Counted from the first letter of the stretch, positions 27,352 to 35,246 are shown. The stretch is 64,000 nt of DNA from Sphingomonas sp. R647 (GCF_020177055.1 NZ_JAIQXT010000008.1:82303-146302), one strand, 5' to 3'. Notes: generated by a model from the sequence alone, not told the origin. Translations and numbers: made by a program.

Positions 27352-28130
27352 GCGACACCGACGAACTCGCCAATAGCGAAGCCCCCCTGCTCGACCACCT
27401 GATCGAGCTGCGTCGGCGGTTGCTCTACTGCGTCGTGGCGCTGGTGCTGACCTTTGGCATGTGTTTCTATTTCGCCAAGCCGATCTTTGGGTTTCTCGTC
27501 CATCCGCTGGCTGCGGCGGGGCAGGACAAGCTGATTTTCACCCAGATTTTCGAAGCCTTCATGGTGCAGATCAAGGTCGGGTTCTTCGGGGCGCTGATGT
27601 TCTCCTTCCCGATCATCGCCAACCAGCTGTGGCAGTTTGTTGCACCCGGCCTGTATCGCAAGGAGAAGCGCGCACTGCTGCCCTTCCTGCTGGCGACGCC
27701 GGTGCTGTTCGTGTCGGGGGCGGCGCTGGCTTATTATTTCGCGATCCCCGTCGCGCTAAACTTCCTGCTCGGGCTCGAGGGAGATCTCGGCGGCGGGGTA
27801 ACGCAGGAAGCGCTGCCGGCGGTCGGCAATTATCTCGACTTCGTGATGCAGTTCATCTTTGCGTTCGGCATCTCGTTCCTGCTGCCGGTGCTGCTGATGC
27901 TACTCGAGCGCGCGGGGATCGTGACGTACGAGCAGCTGAAGAGCGCGTGGCGCTATGCGGTGGTTGCGGCGTTTGCGATTGCCGCGGTGCTGACGCCGCC
28001 CGATATCGGGTCGCAACTGTTGCTCGCCGGGCCGTTGTGCGCGCTGTATTTCCTGTCGCTGGTTGCGATCTGGTTCACGCGCAAGCGCCGTGAAAAAGAA
28101 ACGGCGGCCGAAGCCGCCGCAGGGGAATAA
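27348..28130 (+). CDS. tatC: Sec-independent translocase component TatC
   Basis: TatC is the six-helix core that recognises twin-arginine leaders. The 260-aa product starts at GTG 27348. It has the N-terminal 'PLLDHLIELRRRLLY', 'FSFPIIANQLWQFVAPGLY' and 'FGISFLLPVLLMLLERAG'. The C-terminal codons also contain the hairpin that appears to serve as a terminator for the convergent entericidin gene. Confidence 0.95.
   Translation: MSDTDELANSEAPLLDHLIELRRRLLYCVVALVLTFGMCFYFAKPIFGFLVHPLAAAGQDKLIFTQIFEAFMVQIKVGFFGALMFSFPIIANQLWQFVAPGLYRKEKRALLPFLLATPVLFVSGAALAYYFAIPVALNFLLGLEGDLGGGVTQEALPAVGNYLDFVMQFIFAFGISFLLPVLLMLLERAGIVTYEQLKSAWRYAVVAAFAIAAVLTPPDIGSQLLLAGPLCALYFLSLVAIWFTRKRREKETAAEAAAGE
28093..28119 (-). 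terminator. Intrinsic terminator for the entericidin gene, inside tatC
   Basis: Read on the - strand, CGGCGGC-TTCG-GCCGCCG (28119-28102) is a 7-bp stem with a stable TTCG tetraloop, followed by TTTCTTTTT (28101-28093). It lies 24 bases beyond the entericidin stop and is embedded in the last codons of tatC. Confidence 0.7.
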
Positions 28131-28142
28131 CGCGAAGGGCGC

Positions 28143-28277
28143 TTACTTGGCGTCTTCGGCGGTCTTGGCGACCGTATCACCCGCCGAGGAAACATCGCGA
28201 CCCAGCCCTTCGACGGTGTTGCAGGCCGAAAGGGCGAGGCCACCGGCGAGCATCGCCATCGTCAAAATCTTGCGCAT
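28143..28277 (-). CDS. Entericidin A/B-type lipoprotein
   Basis: A 44-aa product runs from ATG 28277, preceded by a GGAG site. It is a small lipoprotein precursor with a signal ending in the lipobox 'LALSAC' (Cys19) and a 26-residue mature tail 'NTVEGLGRDVSSAGDTVAKT' plus a few residues. This matches the entericidin pattern (Cys-Asn-Thr followed by Gly/Ala-rich, amphipathic sequence). Such lipoproteins are stationary-phase or stress-associated in other bacteria. It sits at the edge of the stress-response locus and has a possible EcfG-type promoter. Confidence 0.85.
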   Translation of the reverse strand: MRKILTMAMLAGGLALSACNTVEGLGRDVSSAGDTVAKTAEDAK

Positions 28278-28310
28278 GTAGTTCTCCGTTTCGAATTCGT
28301 GCGAGGGAGA

Positions 28311-28335
28311 AATGCCCGGCACGCGACTTCGTTCC
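28311..28335 (-). promoter_or_regulatory. Possible EcfG-type promoter for the entericidin gene
   Basis: On the - strand GGAAC (28335-28331) is followed after 16 bases by CATT (28314-28311). The alphaproteobacterial EcfG consensus is GGAAC, 16-17 bases, CGTT, so there is one mismatch in the -10 element. It is about 34 bases upstream of the ATG, a sensible distance. Confidence 0.35.
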
Positions 28336-28380
28336 GCGTGTGATCTGAATGAGATGGGAACCGCCGCTGGGACGAATAAG

Positions 28381-28427
28381 GCCCGAAAGCGTCACCGGGG
28401 GGGGGGGAGGGGTGGACGCTTCCGGGC
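28381..28427. repeat. G11 tract in the loop of a 13-bp inverted repeat
   Basis: The arms 28381-28393 and 28415-28427 are complementary at 12 of 13 positions (GCCCGAAAGCGTC versus GACGCTTCCGGGC). The 21-base loop contains eleven consecutive G (28397-28407), then A and four more G. It lies in the 291-base gap between the entericidin gene and the phyP-like gene. The rest of the gap holds only T-runs near 28517-28537. Confidence 0.8.
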
Positions 28428-28568
28428 CTGTGTCGTGGATAGCGAGAGCGGGGGGGCAAAAGGTCACTATCCGAAGTAAAAAACGTCGAACCCGATCCGG
28501 GGTTCCAAAGCGCGTGAATTTTTTTCGCGTTTTTTTTTACGGGCCGTTCGGTGCTGCTGCAGGCGGGT

Positions 28569-30140
28569 TCAGGTACGGCCCGTGATCGCGATGGTGAGTT
28601 CGAACGCGCCGATCAGCGGATCGTGATGCAGTTGCGAGCGCAGCTGGCGCACCAGTCCGCCGATCACGCGTCCGTAGCGATGCTCATAGAGCGAGGCGAA
28701 TTCGGGAGAATCGCCCAGCGCGGGGGAACTGATGCGCAGCGTGGCGCTGTCGGGCTTTGCAGCGTCGGTCTGGGTCGAGATATTGATCTGGGCACCCGGC
28801 GACGCCAGCATCGCCAGCTCGACGATTTCGGTGATCAGAAACGAGACCGCAACCGCCGCGTCCTGCGATACCAGCAGCGGCTCGATATTGAGCATGATGC
28901 CGACCGCGTTGCCATCGGGCGCGGTCGCCCGGATATTCGAAGCGAGTTCCCCGATCACCGAGCGGATCTCGATCCCCCTTGTATCTTCGAACCCGGCATA
29001 ATGGTGCCGGTGGACGACGGCGAGTGCATCGACGCGGCGCTGGATCGAAGCATAGGCGTCGAGTGCGCCGGGCGCGACCGCGACGCGGGCGTGGAAGTTG
29101 ATCAGGCTGGCGATGACCTGAAGGTTGTTTTTGACACGATGGTGCACTTCACGCGTCAGCTTGGTCTGGCGCGACAAGCCTTCCGCCAGATCGCGTTCGT
29201 GGAGCTGCACGGTCTGGCTCAATTCGCGGAAGGTGTCGCCGAGCGCGCGGATCTCCTGCGCCGGGATATCGCTGCCCGCGACCGGGTCGATCAGTTCACC
29301 CGGCTGGTACGCGCCGACCGTCGTGCGCAGCTGACGCAGCGGCCGGATCAGTAATCGGTCGACGACAAACCAGGCGATCGTGGCGGCAAGGAACCACATC
29401 AGGAAAGGCGAGAGGGCGGCAATAATCGCTGAGGATGTCACTGGCGCGCTCGGCACCGTCATTTGCAGCTGCAAATCTTCGATATTCAGATCGACGATCT
29501 GGGTTTCGGTTCGTGTGAACAAACCCGACGCGGTGAGGTCGCGCAGGACGACCGAGCGGTCCGCAGCGATCAGCATTAATCCGAAATCACCCGCCATTCC
29601 GGTCGGCGAGGCCGACTCGACGAGGAATCGGGTAGGAAAAAAGGCACGGGCCGTGTGTCCGGTCGGCCCCGTTACCTCGAGCTGTGCGCCCGAGCCGGGG
29701 AGCAGGTGTATCGGCGAGGTTCTGACTGCCTCGCCAGTGGGGGCAACGGACGGGAGCGGCTGCCCGCAAACCAGGCGCTTGTTCGGATCCAGAACCGCAT
29801 AGCGGATTCCCTCAGCCGCCTGTGGTTCGAACAGGCCGGCGAGCCGGCCGCAATTCGGTGCCGCGCCGGGCGTTGTCGGGAGGGCGCTGCGCACCTCGCG
29901 CAACTCCCACGCCAATTCGCCGCGCAAGGAGCGGGCGGCTTCGCTGATTGCAATGCGAAGGCGGGCGCGAACCTCTTGATCCGCGATCCGGCTGGTCTGC
30001 AGCGAGGCTAGAAAAGCAATGAGTGCGAGCGGAAGAAGCGCGCCGCTCAGAATCAGGAATACCTTGGCCCCGGTCGGCATTCGCGCGATGGCGGCCACGG
30101 GGCCGACGCCGTTTCGACGCCTCAGCTCATCCCCGTCCAT
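28569..30140 (-). CDS. phyP: PhyP-like membrane sensor, HisKA_2-type, without obvious ATPase domain
   Basis: The 523-aa protein has two membrane helices (about residues 27-49 and 237-261) around a periplasmic sensor region. A HAMP-like segment follows, then a dimerisation/phosphoacceptor box 'REVHHRVKNNLQVIASLINF' (H333/H334). The C-terminal region lacks a recognisable N-box Asn and the DxGxG motif of HATPase domains. In Sphingomonas sp. Fr1, PhyP at the phyR locus also lacks an obvious ATPase domain, depends on His-341 and acts as a PhyR phosphatase. I infer the same role from family, position and missing motifs. It starts 11 bases after the nepR stop in the same operon. Confidence 0.8.
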   Translation of the reverse strand: MDGDELRRRNGVGPVAAIARMPTGAKVFLILSGALLPLALIAFLASLQTSRIADQEVRARLRIAISEAARSLRGELAWELREVRSALPTTPGAAPNCGRLAGLFEPQAAEGIRYAVLDPNKRLVCGQPLPSVAPTGEAVRTSPIHLLPGSGAQLEVTGPTGHTARAFFPTRFLVESASPTGMAGDFGLMLIAADRSVVLRDLTASGLFTRTETQIVDLNIEDLQLQMTVPSAPVTSSAIIAALSPFLMWFLAATIAWFVVDRLLIRPLRQLRTTVGAYQPGELIDPVAGSDIPAQEIRALGDTFRELSQTVQLHERDLAEGLSRQTKLTREVHHRVKNNLQVIASLINFHARVAVAPGALDAYASIQRRVDALAVVHRHHYAGFEDTRGIEIRSVIGELASNIRATAPDGNAVGIMLNIEPLLVSQDAAVAVSFLITEIVELAMLASPGAQINISTQTDAAKPDSATLRISSPALGDSPEFASLYEHRYGRVIGGLVRQLRSQLHHDPLIGAFELTIAITGRT

Positions 30141-30151
30141 CGGTGCGGAAA

Positions 30152-30337
30152 TCAGTCGAGCTTGCGAAGCAGGTCGAGCAGGTCGTCGGGAACGTCCTCA
30201 CCAGCGGCATCCTGATACACGCGACGCAGCGCATCGCCGATATTGCGATCAGCCTGCGGCGCCGCCCCGCTTTTACGCGGCGGTTGATCACCGCTGACTC
30301 GCGGTGGTGTTTTACTTTTATCGTCGGCCGAAAACAC
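30152..30337 (-). CDS. nepR: Anti-sigma factor NepR
   Basis: NepR binds and inhibits the sigma factor EcfG and is itself sequestered by phosphorylated PhyR. The chosen GTG at 30337 has a GGGGGA ribosome site and gives 61 aa. The C-terminal half carries the two-helix NepR core 'IGDALRRVYQDAAGEDVPDD' followed by 'LLDLLRKLD'. A longer in-frame reading to 30463 adds unrelated sequence. Divergent from phyR; phyP follows downstream. Confidence 0.9.
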   Translation of the reverse strand: MFSADDKSKTPPRVSGDQPPRKSGAAPQADRNIGDALRRVYQDAAGEDVPDDLLDLLRKLD

Positions 30338-30436
30338 CTCGTCCCCCTGATTGCCCGGGAAATGGGCGGATGCACAAAAATATACGCGGCTGCAAGTCGC
30401 CAACCGCACGACGTTCCGATCGTACAGCGGGGATGA

Positions 30437-30461
30437 AACCAATCCCAAGCTCGTTTGTTCC
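30437..30461 (-). promoter_or_regulatory. EcfG-type promoter upstream of nepR
   Basis: On the - strand GGAAC (30461-30457) is followed after exactly 16 bases by GGTTTC (30440-30435). This is close to the EcfG consensus GGAAC-N16-17-CGTT and lies 100 bases upstream of the nepR start. Autoregulation of nepR/ecfG by EcfG is well established in alphaproteobacteria, so the site is plausible. No comparable element was found upstream of phyR. Confidence 0.6.
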
Positions 30462-30570
30462 ACAGGCGATGCGAAATCCGGGGAGGGGCTTCCTTTGGAT
30501 CAGCATACGTCTTGTAATGCACCGATACCGTGGCCAAACAGCCGGTATCGCCGAAGGAGAATATGTTCCC

Positions 30571-31377
30571 ATGTCGCTTGGACAGCAGCTCGCGCCTCAC
30601 CTCCCGTTTCTACGTCGCTATGGTCGCGCGCTCACCGGAAGCCAGACCGAAGGCGATCGCTATGTGCGCGCCACGCTCGAGGCGATTGTCGCTGCGCCCG
30701 AAGAGTTCCCGCGCTCGGTCGATCCGCGACTGGGGCTTTATCGCACGTTCCAGGCGATCTGGGGCTCGACTCACCCCGATGCCGATCGCGATCCTGGTGA
30801 TGTCGGGGTTCCGCATGAGAATGAGGCAATCGCTCGCGCGCGGCTCGCTCGCCTTGCGCCGCGCTCGCGCCAGGCACTGCTGCTGACCGCGATGGAAGGG
30901 TTCACCAGCGAAGACACCGCTTATCTGCTCGACGAATCTGCGGATTCGGTCGAGGATCTGGTGTCGCAGGCGCTGTCGGAGATTGAGCGTCAGACGCGTG
31001 CGCGCGTTCTGATTATCGAGGACGAGCCGCTGATCGCGATGGACCTGGAAACGATCGTCCGCGATCAGGGCCATGACGTGACCGGCGTGGCCGTGACCCG
31101 CGACGAGGCTGTGGCTCTCGCGATGGAGGATCGTCCGGGTCTGGTCCTGGCCGATATTCAGCTGGCCGACGACAGCTCGGGCATCGATGCGGTCAAGGAT
31201 ATCCTGGCACAGTTCAACGTGCCGGTGATCTTTATCACCGCGTTCCCAGAGCGTTTGCTGACCGGCGAGCGGCCTGAGCCGACCTTCCTGATCACCAAGC
31301 CGTTCCAGCGTTCGACGGTGAAGGCAGCGATCAGCCAGGCGCTGTTTTTCGATCAGGCGACCGTGCCGGCAACCTGA
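30571..31377 (+). CDS. phyR: General stress response regulator PhyR
   Basis: PhyR is the anti-anti-sigma response regulator. Its N-terminal half mimics an ECF sigma factor (about residues 1-140, beginning 'MSLGQQLAPHLPFLRRYGRA'). Its C-terminal receiver domain ('RVLIIEDEPLIAMDLE') carries the phosphoacceptor Asp in 'LVLADIQLAD' (D195) and the conserved Lys in 'FLITKPF'. Phosphorylation exposes the sigma-like domain, which binds NepR. From ATG 30571 the product is 268 aa, the usual size, with AAGGAGA upstream. Confidence 0.96.
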   Translation: MSLGQQLAPHLPFLRRYGRALTGSQTEGDRYVRATLEAIVAAPEEFPRSVDPRLGLYRTFQAIWGSTHPDADRDPGDVGVPHENEAIARARLARLAPRSRQALLLTAMEGFTSEDTAYLLDESADSVEDLVSQALSEIERQTRARVLIIEDEPLIAMDLETIVRDQGHDVTGVAVTRDEAVALAMEDRPGLVLADIQLADDSSGIDAVKDILAQFNVPVIFITAFPERLLTGERPEPTFLITKPFQRSTVKAAISQALFFDQATVPAT

Positions 31378-31426
31378 AAGTTCCATTTCTTACGGACCTA
31401 AAACGGTTCTGGGGGGTTGTGGGGTC

Positions 31427-31564
31427 ATGGCTGACCCAAACGACCCCCTTCATATCGACACCGATAGCGTACGTGCCGGGGCGACCCCGCACATGACCCG
31501 CTACATCCTCGCCATCTCGCTGACGCTGATCGTGATTATCTTTGCGATCTTCCTGCTGATTTGA
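31427..31564 (+). CDS. 45-aa single-helix membrane protein in the stress-response locus
   Basis: I do not recognise a family. From ATG 31427 the product has a polar N-terminus of about 23 residues ('MADPNDPLHIDTDSVRAGAT') and then one hydrophobic helix running to the C-terminus ('YILAISLTLIVIIFAIFLLI'). It is therefore a C-tail-anchored or bitopic mini-protein. It lies 49 bases after phyR and 79 bases before ecfG on the same strand. A G-rich stretch ending GGGG lies just before the ATG. Its location suggests a role in, or regulation by, the general stress response, but this is inference. Confidence 0.6.
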   Translation: MADPNDPLHIDTDSVRAGATPHMTRYILAISLTLIVIIFAIFLLI

Positions 31565-31643
31565 TCGGCCGGGTTGGTAGATTCGGCCGACAGAGCTATC
31601 TTTAGAGGTGCAGCAGAACGCCGCGCCAGACGAACGGATTCCA

Positions 31644-32258
31644 ATGAGCGACACCGACGATTACACGCAAGTGGAGCATGTTGCGCTCTCCGACCCTGAG
31701 TTCAAAAAGCAACTCGCGGTCGTGATTCCACATCTGCGCGCGTTTGGCCGCTCGCTGTCGGGCAGCCGCGATCTTGCGGACGATCTGGTTCAGGAAACGC
31801 TGATGAAGGCATGGGCCGCGCGTCAGCGGTTTCAGGCCGGTACGAACATGCGCGCATGGACGTTTATCATCCTGCGCAACCTGTATCTCAGCCAGATGCG
31901 CCGTGCCCGCTTCAAGGGTGAGTGGGACGATCTGGTTGCCGATCGTATCCTCGCCGCGCCGGCGAGCCAGGACCGCCATGTCGAGCTGGCGGATATGCAG
32001 CGCGCCTTGCTGCATTTGCCGCAGCCGCAGCGCGAGGCACTGATTCTCGTCGGTGCGGGTGGCTTTGCCTATGAGGAAGCGGCTGAGATTTGCGGCGTTG
32101 CCGTCGGCACGATCAAGAGCCGCGTTGCGCGTGGTCGCGTCGCTCTCGAAGCCTTGATGAATGGCGGGACTCTGCCGTCGCGCGCGGACAGCGTGAGCGA
32201 TGGGCGCAGCGCGCTCGACACGATCATGGATGAAGTGGACGAACTCAGCCGCGACTGA
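31644..32258 (+). CDS. ecfG: General stress ECF sigma factor EcfG
   Basis: EcfG (ECF15 group) directs transcription from GGAAC/CGTT promoters once released from NepR. From ATG 31644 the product is 204 aa with sigma region 2 ('LSGSRDLADDLVQETLMKAW', 'MRAWTFIILRNLYLSQMRR'), region 4 ('LPQPQREALILVGAGGFAYE', 'AVGTIKSRVARGRVAL') and a C-terminal tail. A GTG at 31608 would add 12 residues and cannot be excluded; neither start has a strong ribosome site. It is preceded by phyR and the mini membrane protein, and faced by a second NepR-like gene. Confidence 0.92.
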   Translation: MSDTDDYTQVEHVALSDPEFKKQLAVVIPHLRAFGRSLSGSRDLADDLVQETLMKAWAARQRFQAGTNMRAWTFIILRNLYLSQMRRARFKGEWDDLVADRILAAPASQDRHVELADMQRALLHLPQPQREALILVGAGGFAYEEAAEICGVAVGTIKSRVARGRVALEALMNGGTLPSRADSVSDGRSALDTIMDEVDELSRD

Positions 32259-32278
32259 TGCGGCTGACCTGGCAACGG

Positions 32279-32479
32279 TCAGCTGTGGCTGTCGCGCGCC
32301 GACTGCACGTCAATTCTGCTCAACTGGCTAAGCAGATCGCGCATATCGTCGGGCAGGTCGCGGTCGTCGGCATAAGTGTCACGCAGCGCGAAACCGATCG
32401 CGTCGGTCGTGCGTGGCGCTTCCACCCAATAGCCGCTATCGCGTTGCCCTGAGGGCGATCGAGGTGTTTTTGAACCCAT
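32279..32479 (-). CDS. Second NepR-like anti-sigma protein
   Basis: This 66-aa protein is encoded convergent to ecfG, 20 bases beyond its stop. Its centre reads 'AIGFALRDTYADDRDLPDD' followed by 'MRDLLSQLSRID'. That reproduces the NepR core pattern (Ile-Gly-x-x-Leu-Arg, Tyr, Leu-Pro-Asp-Asp, Leu-Leu-x-x-Leu) found in the nepR product 2 kb away. Outside the core the two differ, so it is a paralogue and not a recent duplicate. An AAAAGGAGA ribosome site lies about 14 bases before the ATG. A role as an additional EcfG inhibitor or a PhyR competitor is inferred. Confidence 0.8.
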   Translation of the reverse strand: MGSKTPRSPSGQRDSGYWVEAPRTTDAIGFALRDTYADDRDLPDDMRDLLSQLSRIDVQSARDSHS

Positions 32480-32559
32480 GCGATACAGAACGTCTCCTTT
32501 TGCAATTTGTTGCTTGACAGGTCAGAAACTGTCTGATCGCCAGCCGAAACGATAATCGC

Positions 32560-35244
32560 ATGGCTGGATCCGATACCGCGATTGACGACGCGATCGCACG
32601 TGCTGCGCGCTATGCGCCGTTCCTCTCCCACCTGATTGAGCGCGAGCAGGCGCTGATCGCCGACATCGCCAATGCGGCGCGCGATCCCCTCGGCGCGGCG
32701 CGGATCGATGATCCTACCATGCCGCTGCCCCGCCGTTTGCGCTTCGAGCGGCGGCGGCTGGCGTTGGCGGCGGCGATCGGGGACCTTTCGGGGCGGCTCG
32801 ATTTCGTCACGGTTACGCGCGCGCTGTCGGATTTTGCCGATTATGCGCTGGATGCCGCGATCGGGGCGGCCATCGTCGAGCGGGTGCCTGGTTCTGAGCC
32901 GCGCGGGCTCGCCGCGATCGCGCTGGGCAAACAGGGCAGCCATGAGCTCAACTACTCGTCCGACATCGACCCGATCCTGATCTTCGATCCTGCGACGCTA
33001 CCCCATCGCGAGCGGGACGCGGTGGAAGAGGCGGCGGTGCGGATCGGGCGGCGCGCGGTGGAAATCCTGCAGGCGCGCGATGGCGATGGCTATGTGCTGC
33101 GGATCGACCTGCGGCTGCGACCCTCGCCTGAGGTGACGCCAATCGTGCTGCCGGCCGAGGCGGCGATCAGCTATTATGAATCGCAGGCGCTGCCATGGGA
33201 GCGTGCGGCATTCATCCGCGCGCGCGCGGCGGCGGGGGACTGCGTGCTAGGGCAGGGGTTCCTCGACACGATCCGCCCGTTCGTGTGGCGGCGCGCGATC
33301 GACTATGGGACGATCCGCGAGATCCGCGGCATTTCGCGCCGCATCCGCGACCATCATGCGCAGGGCCAGGCGTTTGGACCGGGGTTCGACCTCAAGCGCG
33401 GGCGCGGCGGCATTCGCGAGGTCGAGTTCTTTGCGCAGATCCACCAGCTGATCCATGGCGGGCGTGACCCCGCGCTGCGGGTGCCGGCGACGCTCGACGC
33501 GCTCGCGGCGCTGGCGGCGGCGGGGCGGATCGATGCGGGTACGGCGGCGCAATTGCGCGAGGCGTATATTCTGTTCCGGACCATCGAGCACCGCGTGCAG
33601 ATGATCGACGATCGTCAGACGCACACCTTGCCGCATGGCGAGGCGTTGGACGCTGTGGCGCGGTTGCACGGGCTCGATGGCGGCGGCGACCTGCTCGAGC
33701 TCTTACGCCCGCATGTCGAGGCGGTGGGGCGGTTCTACGACGCGCTTGACGGTGACGAGGGCGGGCATGGTGCGACGGGCGCCGCAGTGGCCGAAGCCGG
33801 GCTGGCCGAGGCGGGGTTTGCTGATCCTGCGGGTGCGACTCGGCTGATCGAGGGGTGGCGCAGCGGGCGTTATGCCGCGCTGCGCAGCCCCCCGGCGCAG
33901 GCGGCGATGGAGGCGGCGCTGCCTCCGCTGATCGCCGCGATTGGCCAGTCGCCCGATCCCGGTGCGGCGCTGGCGCGGCTCGACACAATCCTCTCGCGGC
34001 TGCCGACCGCGCTCAACCTGTTCCATCTGCTTGAGGCGCGACCGACGCTCGCCCGCTTGCTCGGCACGATTCTGAGCCATGCGCCGACGCTGGCCGATGC
34101 GCTGGCGCGGCGGGTCGATCTGCTCGACGGGCTGATCGACGCGAGCGCGCTGGCGCCGGTGGGGTCGGTCGCGGAACTGGCCGGTGACATGGCGCGGCGC
34201 GAAGCGGGGGACGATTATCAGCGCCTGCTCGACCATGTTCGCCAGATCGTTGGCGAGAAGCGCTTTGCGCTGGGCGCGCAGATCGTCGCGGGGGCGAGCG
34301 ATCCGCTCGATGTCTCGGCAGGCTATGCGCGGGTGGCTGAGGCGGCGCTGGCGGTTCTGGCCGAGGCGACGGTCGCGGAGTTCGCGGTGCGGCATGGCCG
34401 GGTGCGGGACAGCGAGCTGATCATCCTTGCGCTTGGTCGCTTCGGCGGCGGGGCGTTGACCCATGCCAGCGACCTTGACCTCATCTTCCTGTTCACCGGC
34501 GATCACCTTGCCGAGTCCGATGGCGAAAAGCCATTGGGTGCGGTGACCTATTATAATCGCTTGGCCCAGCGCGTAATCGCGGCGCTGTCGGTCGCGACGG
34601 CGGCGGGGGCGCTGTATGAGGTCGATACAAGGTTGCGCCCTTCCGGCGCGCAGGGGCCGCTGGTGGTCTCGCTCGATGGCTTTGCGCGGTACCAGCGCGA
34701 GGAGGCGTGGACCTGGGAGCATATGGCGCTGACCCGAGCGCGCACCGTGTTCGGATCGGCGGCGGGGCGCGAGGCGGTGGCGGTGGTGATCGCTGGCGTG
34801 TTGTCGGGCGACCGTCCGCAACGCGATATCCCGGCAGAGGCGGCGAAGATGCGCGCCGATATGGCGGCGCACAAGCCGCCCAACGGGCCGCTCGACGCCA
34901 AGCTGTTGCCCGGAGGTCTGGTTGACCTGGAATTTGCGGTCCACACGCTCCAGCTGGTGCACCGCACCGGCTTCTCATCAGGCTTGCGCGCGGCGGTCGA
35001 TGCGCTGGCGGGGCAGGGGCTGCTGCCCGAGACGATCGGTCCGGCGCATGATTTCCTGACGCGCTTGCTGGTGACGCTGCGGCTGGTGGCGCCCGATGCC
35101 CAGCCGCCGGGCGAGGCGACGCGGGCGATGGTCGCGCATGCGGTGGGCGCAGCGGAGTGGAATGATGTGGTTGCGTCGCTCGACCAGCATCGGCAGGAGG
35201 TCGCCACGGCCTGGGGCGCGGCGGCGCAGGCGCAAGGGAGCTGA
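32560..35244 (+). CDS. glnE: Bifunctional glutamine synthetase adenylyltransferase/deadenylase (GlnE)
   Basis: GlnE attaches and removes AMP on glutamine synthetase in response to PII and glutamine. The 894-aa protein contains two nucleotidyltransferase halves. The deadenylase half has 'AIALGKQGSHELNYSSDIDP' and the adenylylase half has 'LALGRFGGGALTHASDLDLI', each with the GSx10DxD-type pattern. 'FDLKRGRGGIREVEFFAQ' and 'LPGGLVDLEFAVHTLQLVH' mark the ends of the catalytic domains. A TTGACA element (32514-32519) lies upstream, but no matching -10 at normal spacing was found. Confidence 0.95.
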   Translation: MAGSDTAIDDAIARAARYAPFLSHLIEREQALIADIANAARDPLGAARIDDPTMPLPRRLRFERRRLALAAAIGDLSGRLDFVTVTRALSDFADYALDAAIGAAIVERVPGSEPRGLAAIALGKQGSHELNYSSDIDPILIFDPATLPHRERDAVEEAAVRIGRRAVEILQARDGDGYVLRIDLRLRPSPEVTPIVLPAEAAISYYESQALPWERAAFIRARAAAGDCVLGQGFLDTIRPFVWRRAIDYGTIREIRGISRRIRDHHAQGQAFGPGFDLKRGRGGIREVEFFAQIHQLIHGGRDPALRVPATLDALAALAAAGRIDAGTAAQLREAYILFRTIEHRVQMIDDRQTHTLPHGEALDAVARLHGLDGGGDLLELLRPHVEAVGRFYDALDGDEGGHGATGAAVAEAGLAEAGFADPAGATRLIEGWRSGRYAALRSPPAQAAMEAALPPLIAAIGQSPDPGAALARLDTILSRLPTALNLFHLLEARPTLARLLGTILSHAPTLADALARRVDLLDGLIDASALAPVGSVAELAGDMARREAGDDYQRLLDHVRQIVGEKRFALGAQIVAGASDPLDVSAGYARVAEAALAVLAEATVAEFAVRHGRVRDSELIILALGRFGGGALTHASDLDLIFLFTGDHLAESDGEKPLGAVTYYNRLAQRVIAALSVATAAGALYEVDTRLRPSGAQGPLVVSLDGFARYQREEAWTWEHMALTRARTVFGSAAGREAVAVVIAGVLSGDRPQRDIPAEAAKMRADMAAHKPPNGPLDAKLLPGGLVDLEFAVHTLQLVHRTGFSSGLRAAVDALAGQGLLPETIGPAHDFLTRLLVTLRLVAPDAQPPGEATRAMVAHAVGAAEWNDVVASLDQHRQEVATAWGAAAQAQGS

Positions 35245-35246
35245 CG

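Noticed and set aside
30413..30417. Another GGAAC element on the - strand upstream of nepR
   Set aside because: No CGTT-like sequence 16-17 bases downstream.
32514..32519. Housekeeping promoter for glnE from the TTGACA hexamer
   Set aside because: No acceptable -10 element at 16-19 bases. The only GATAAT-like hexamer is about 32 bases away.
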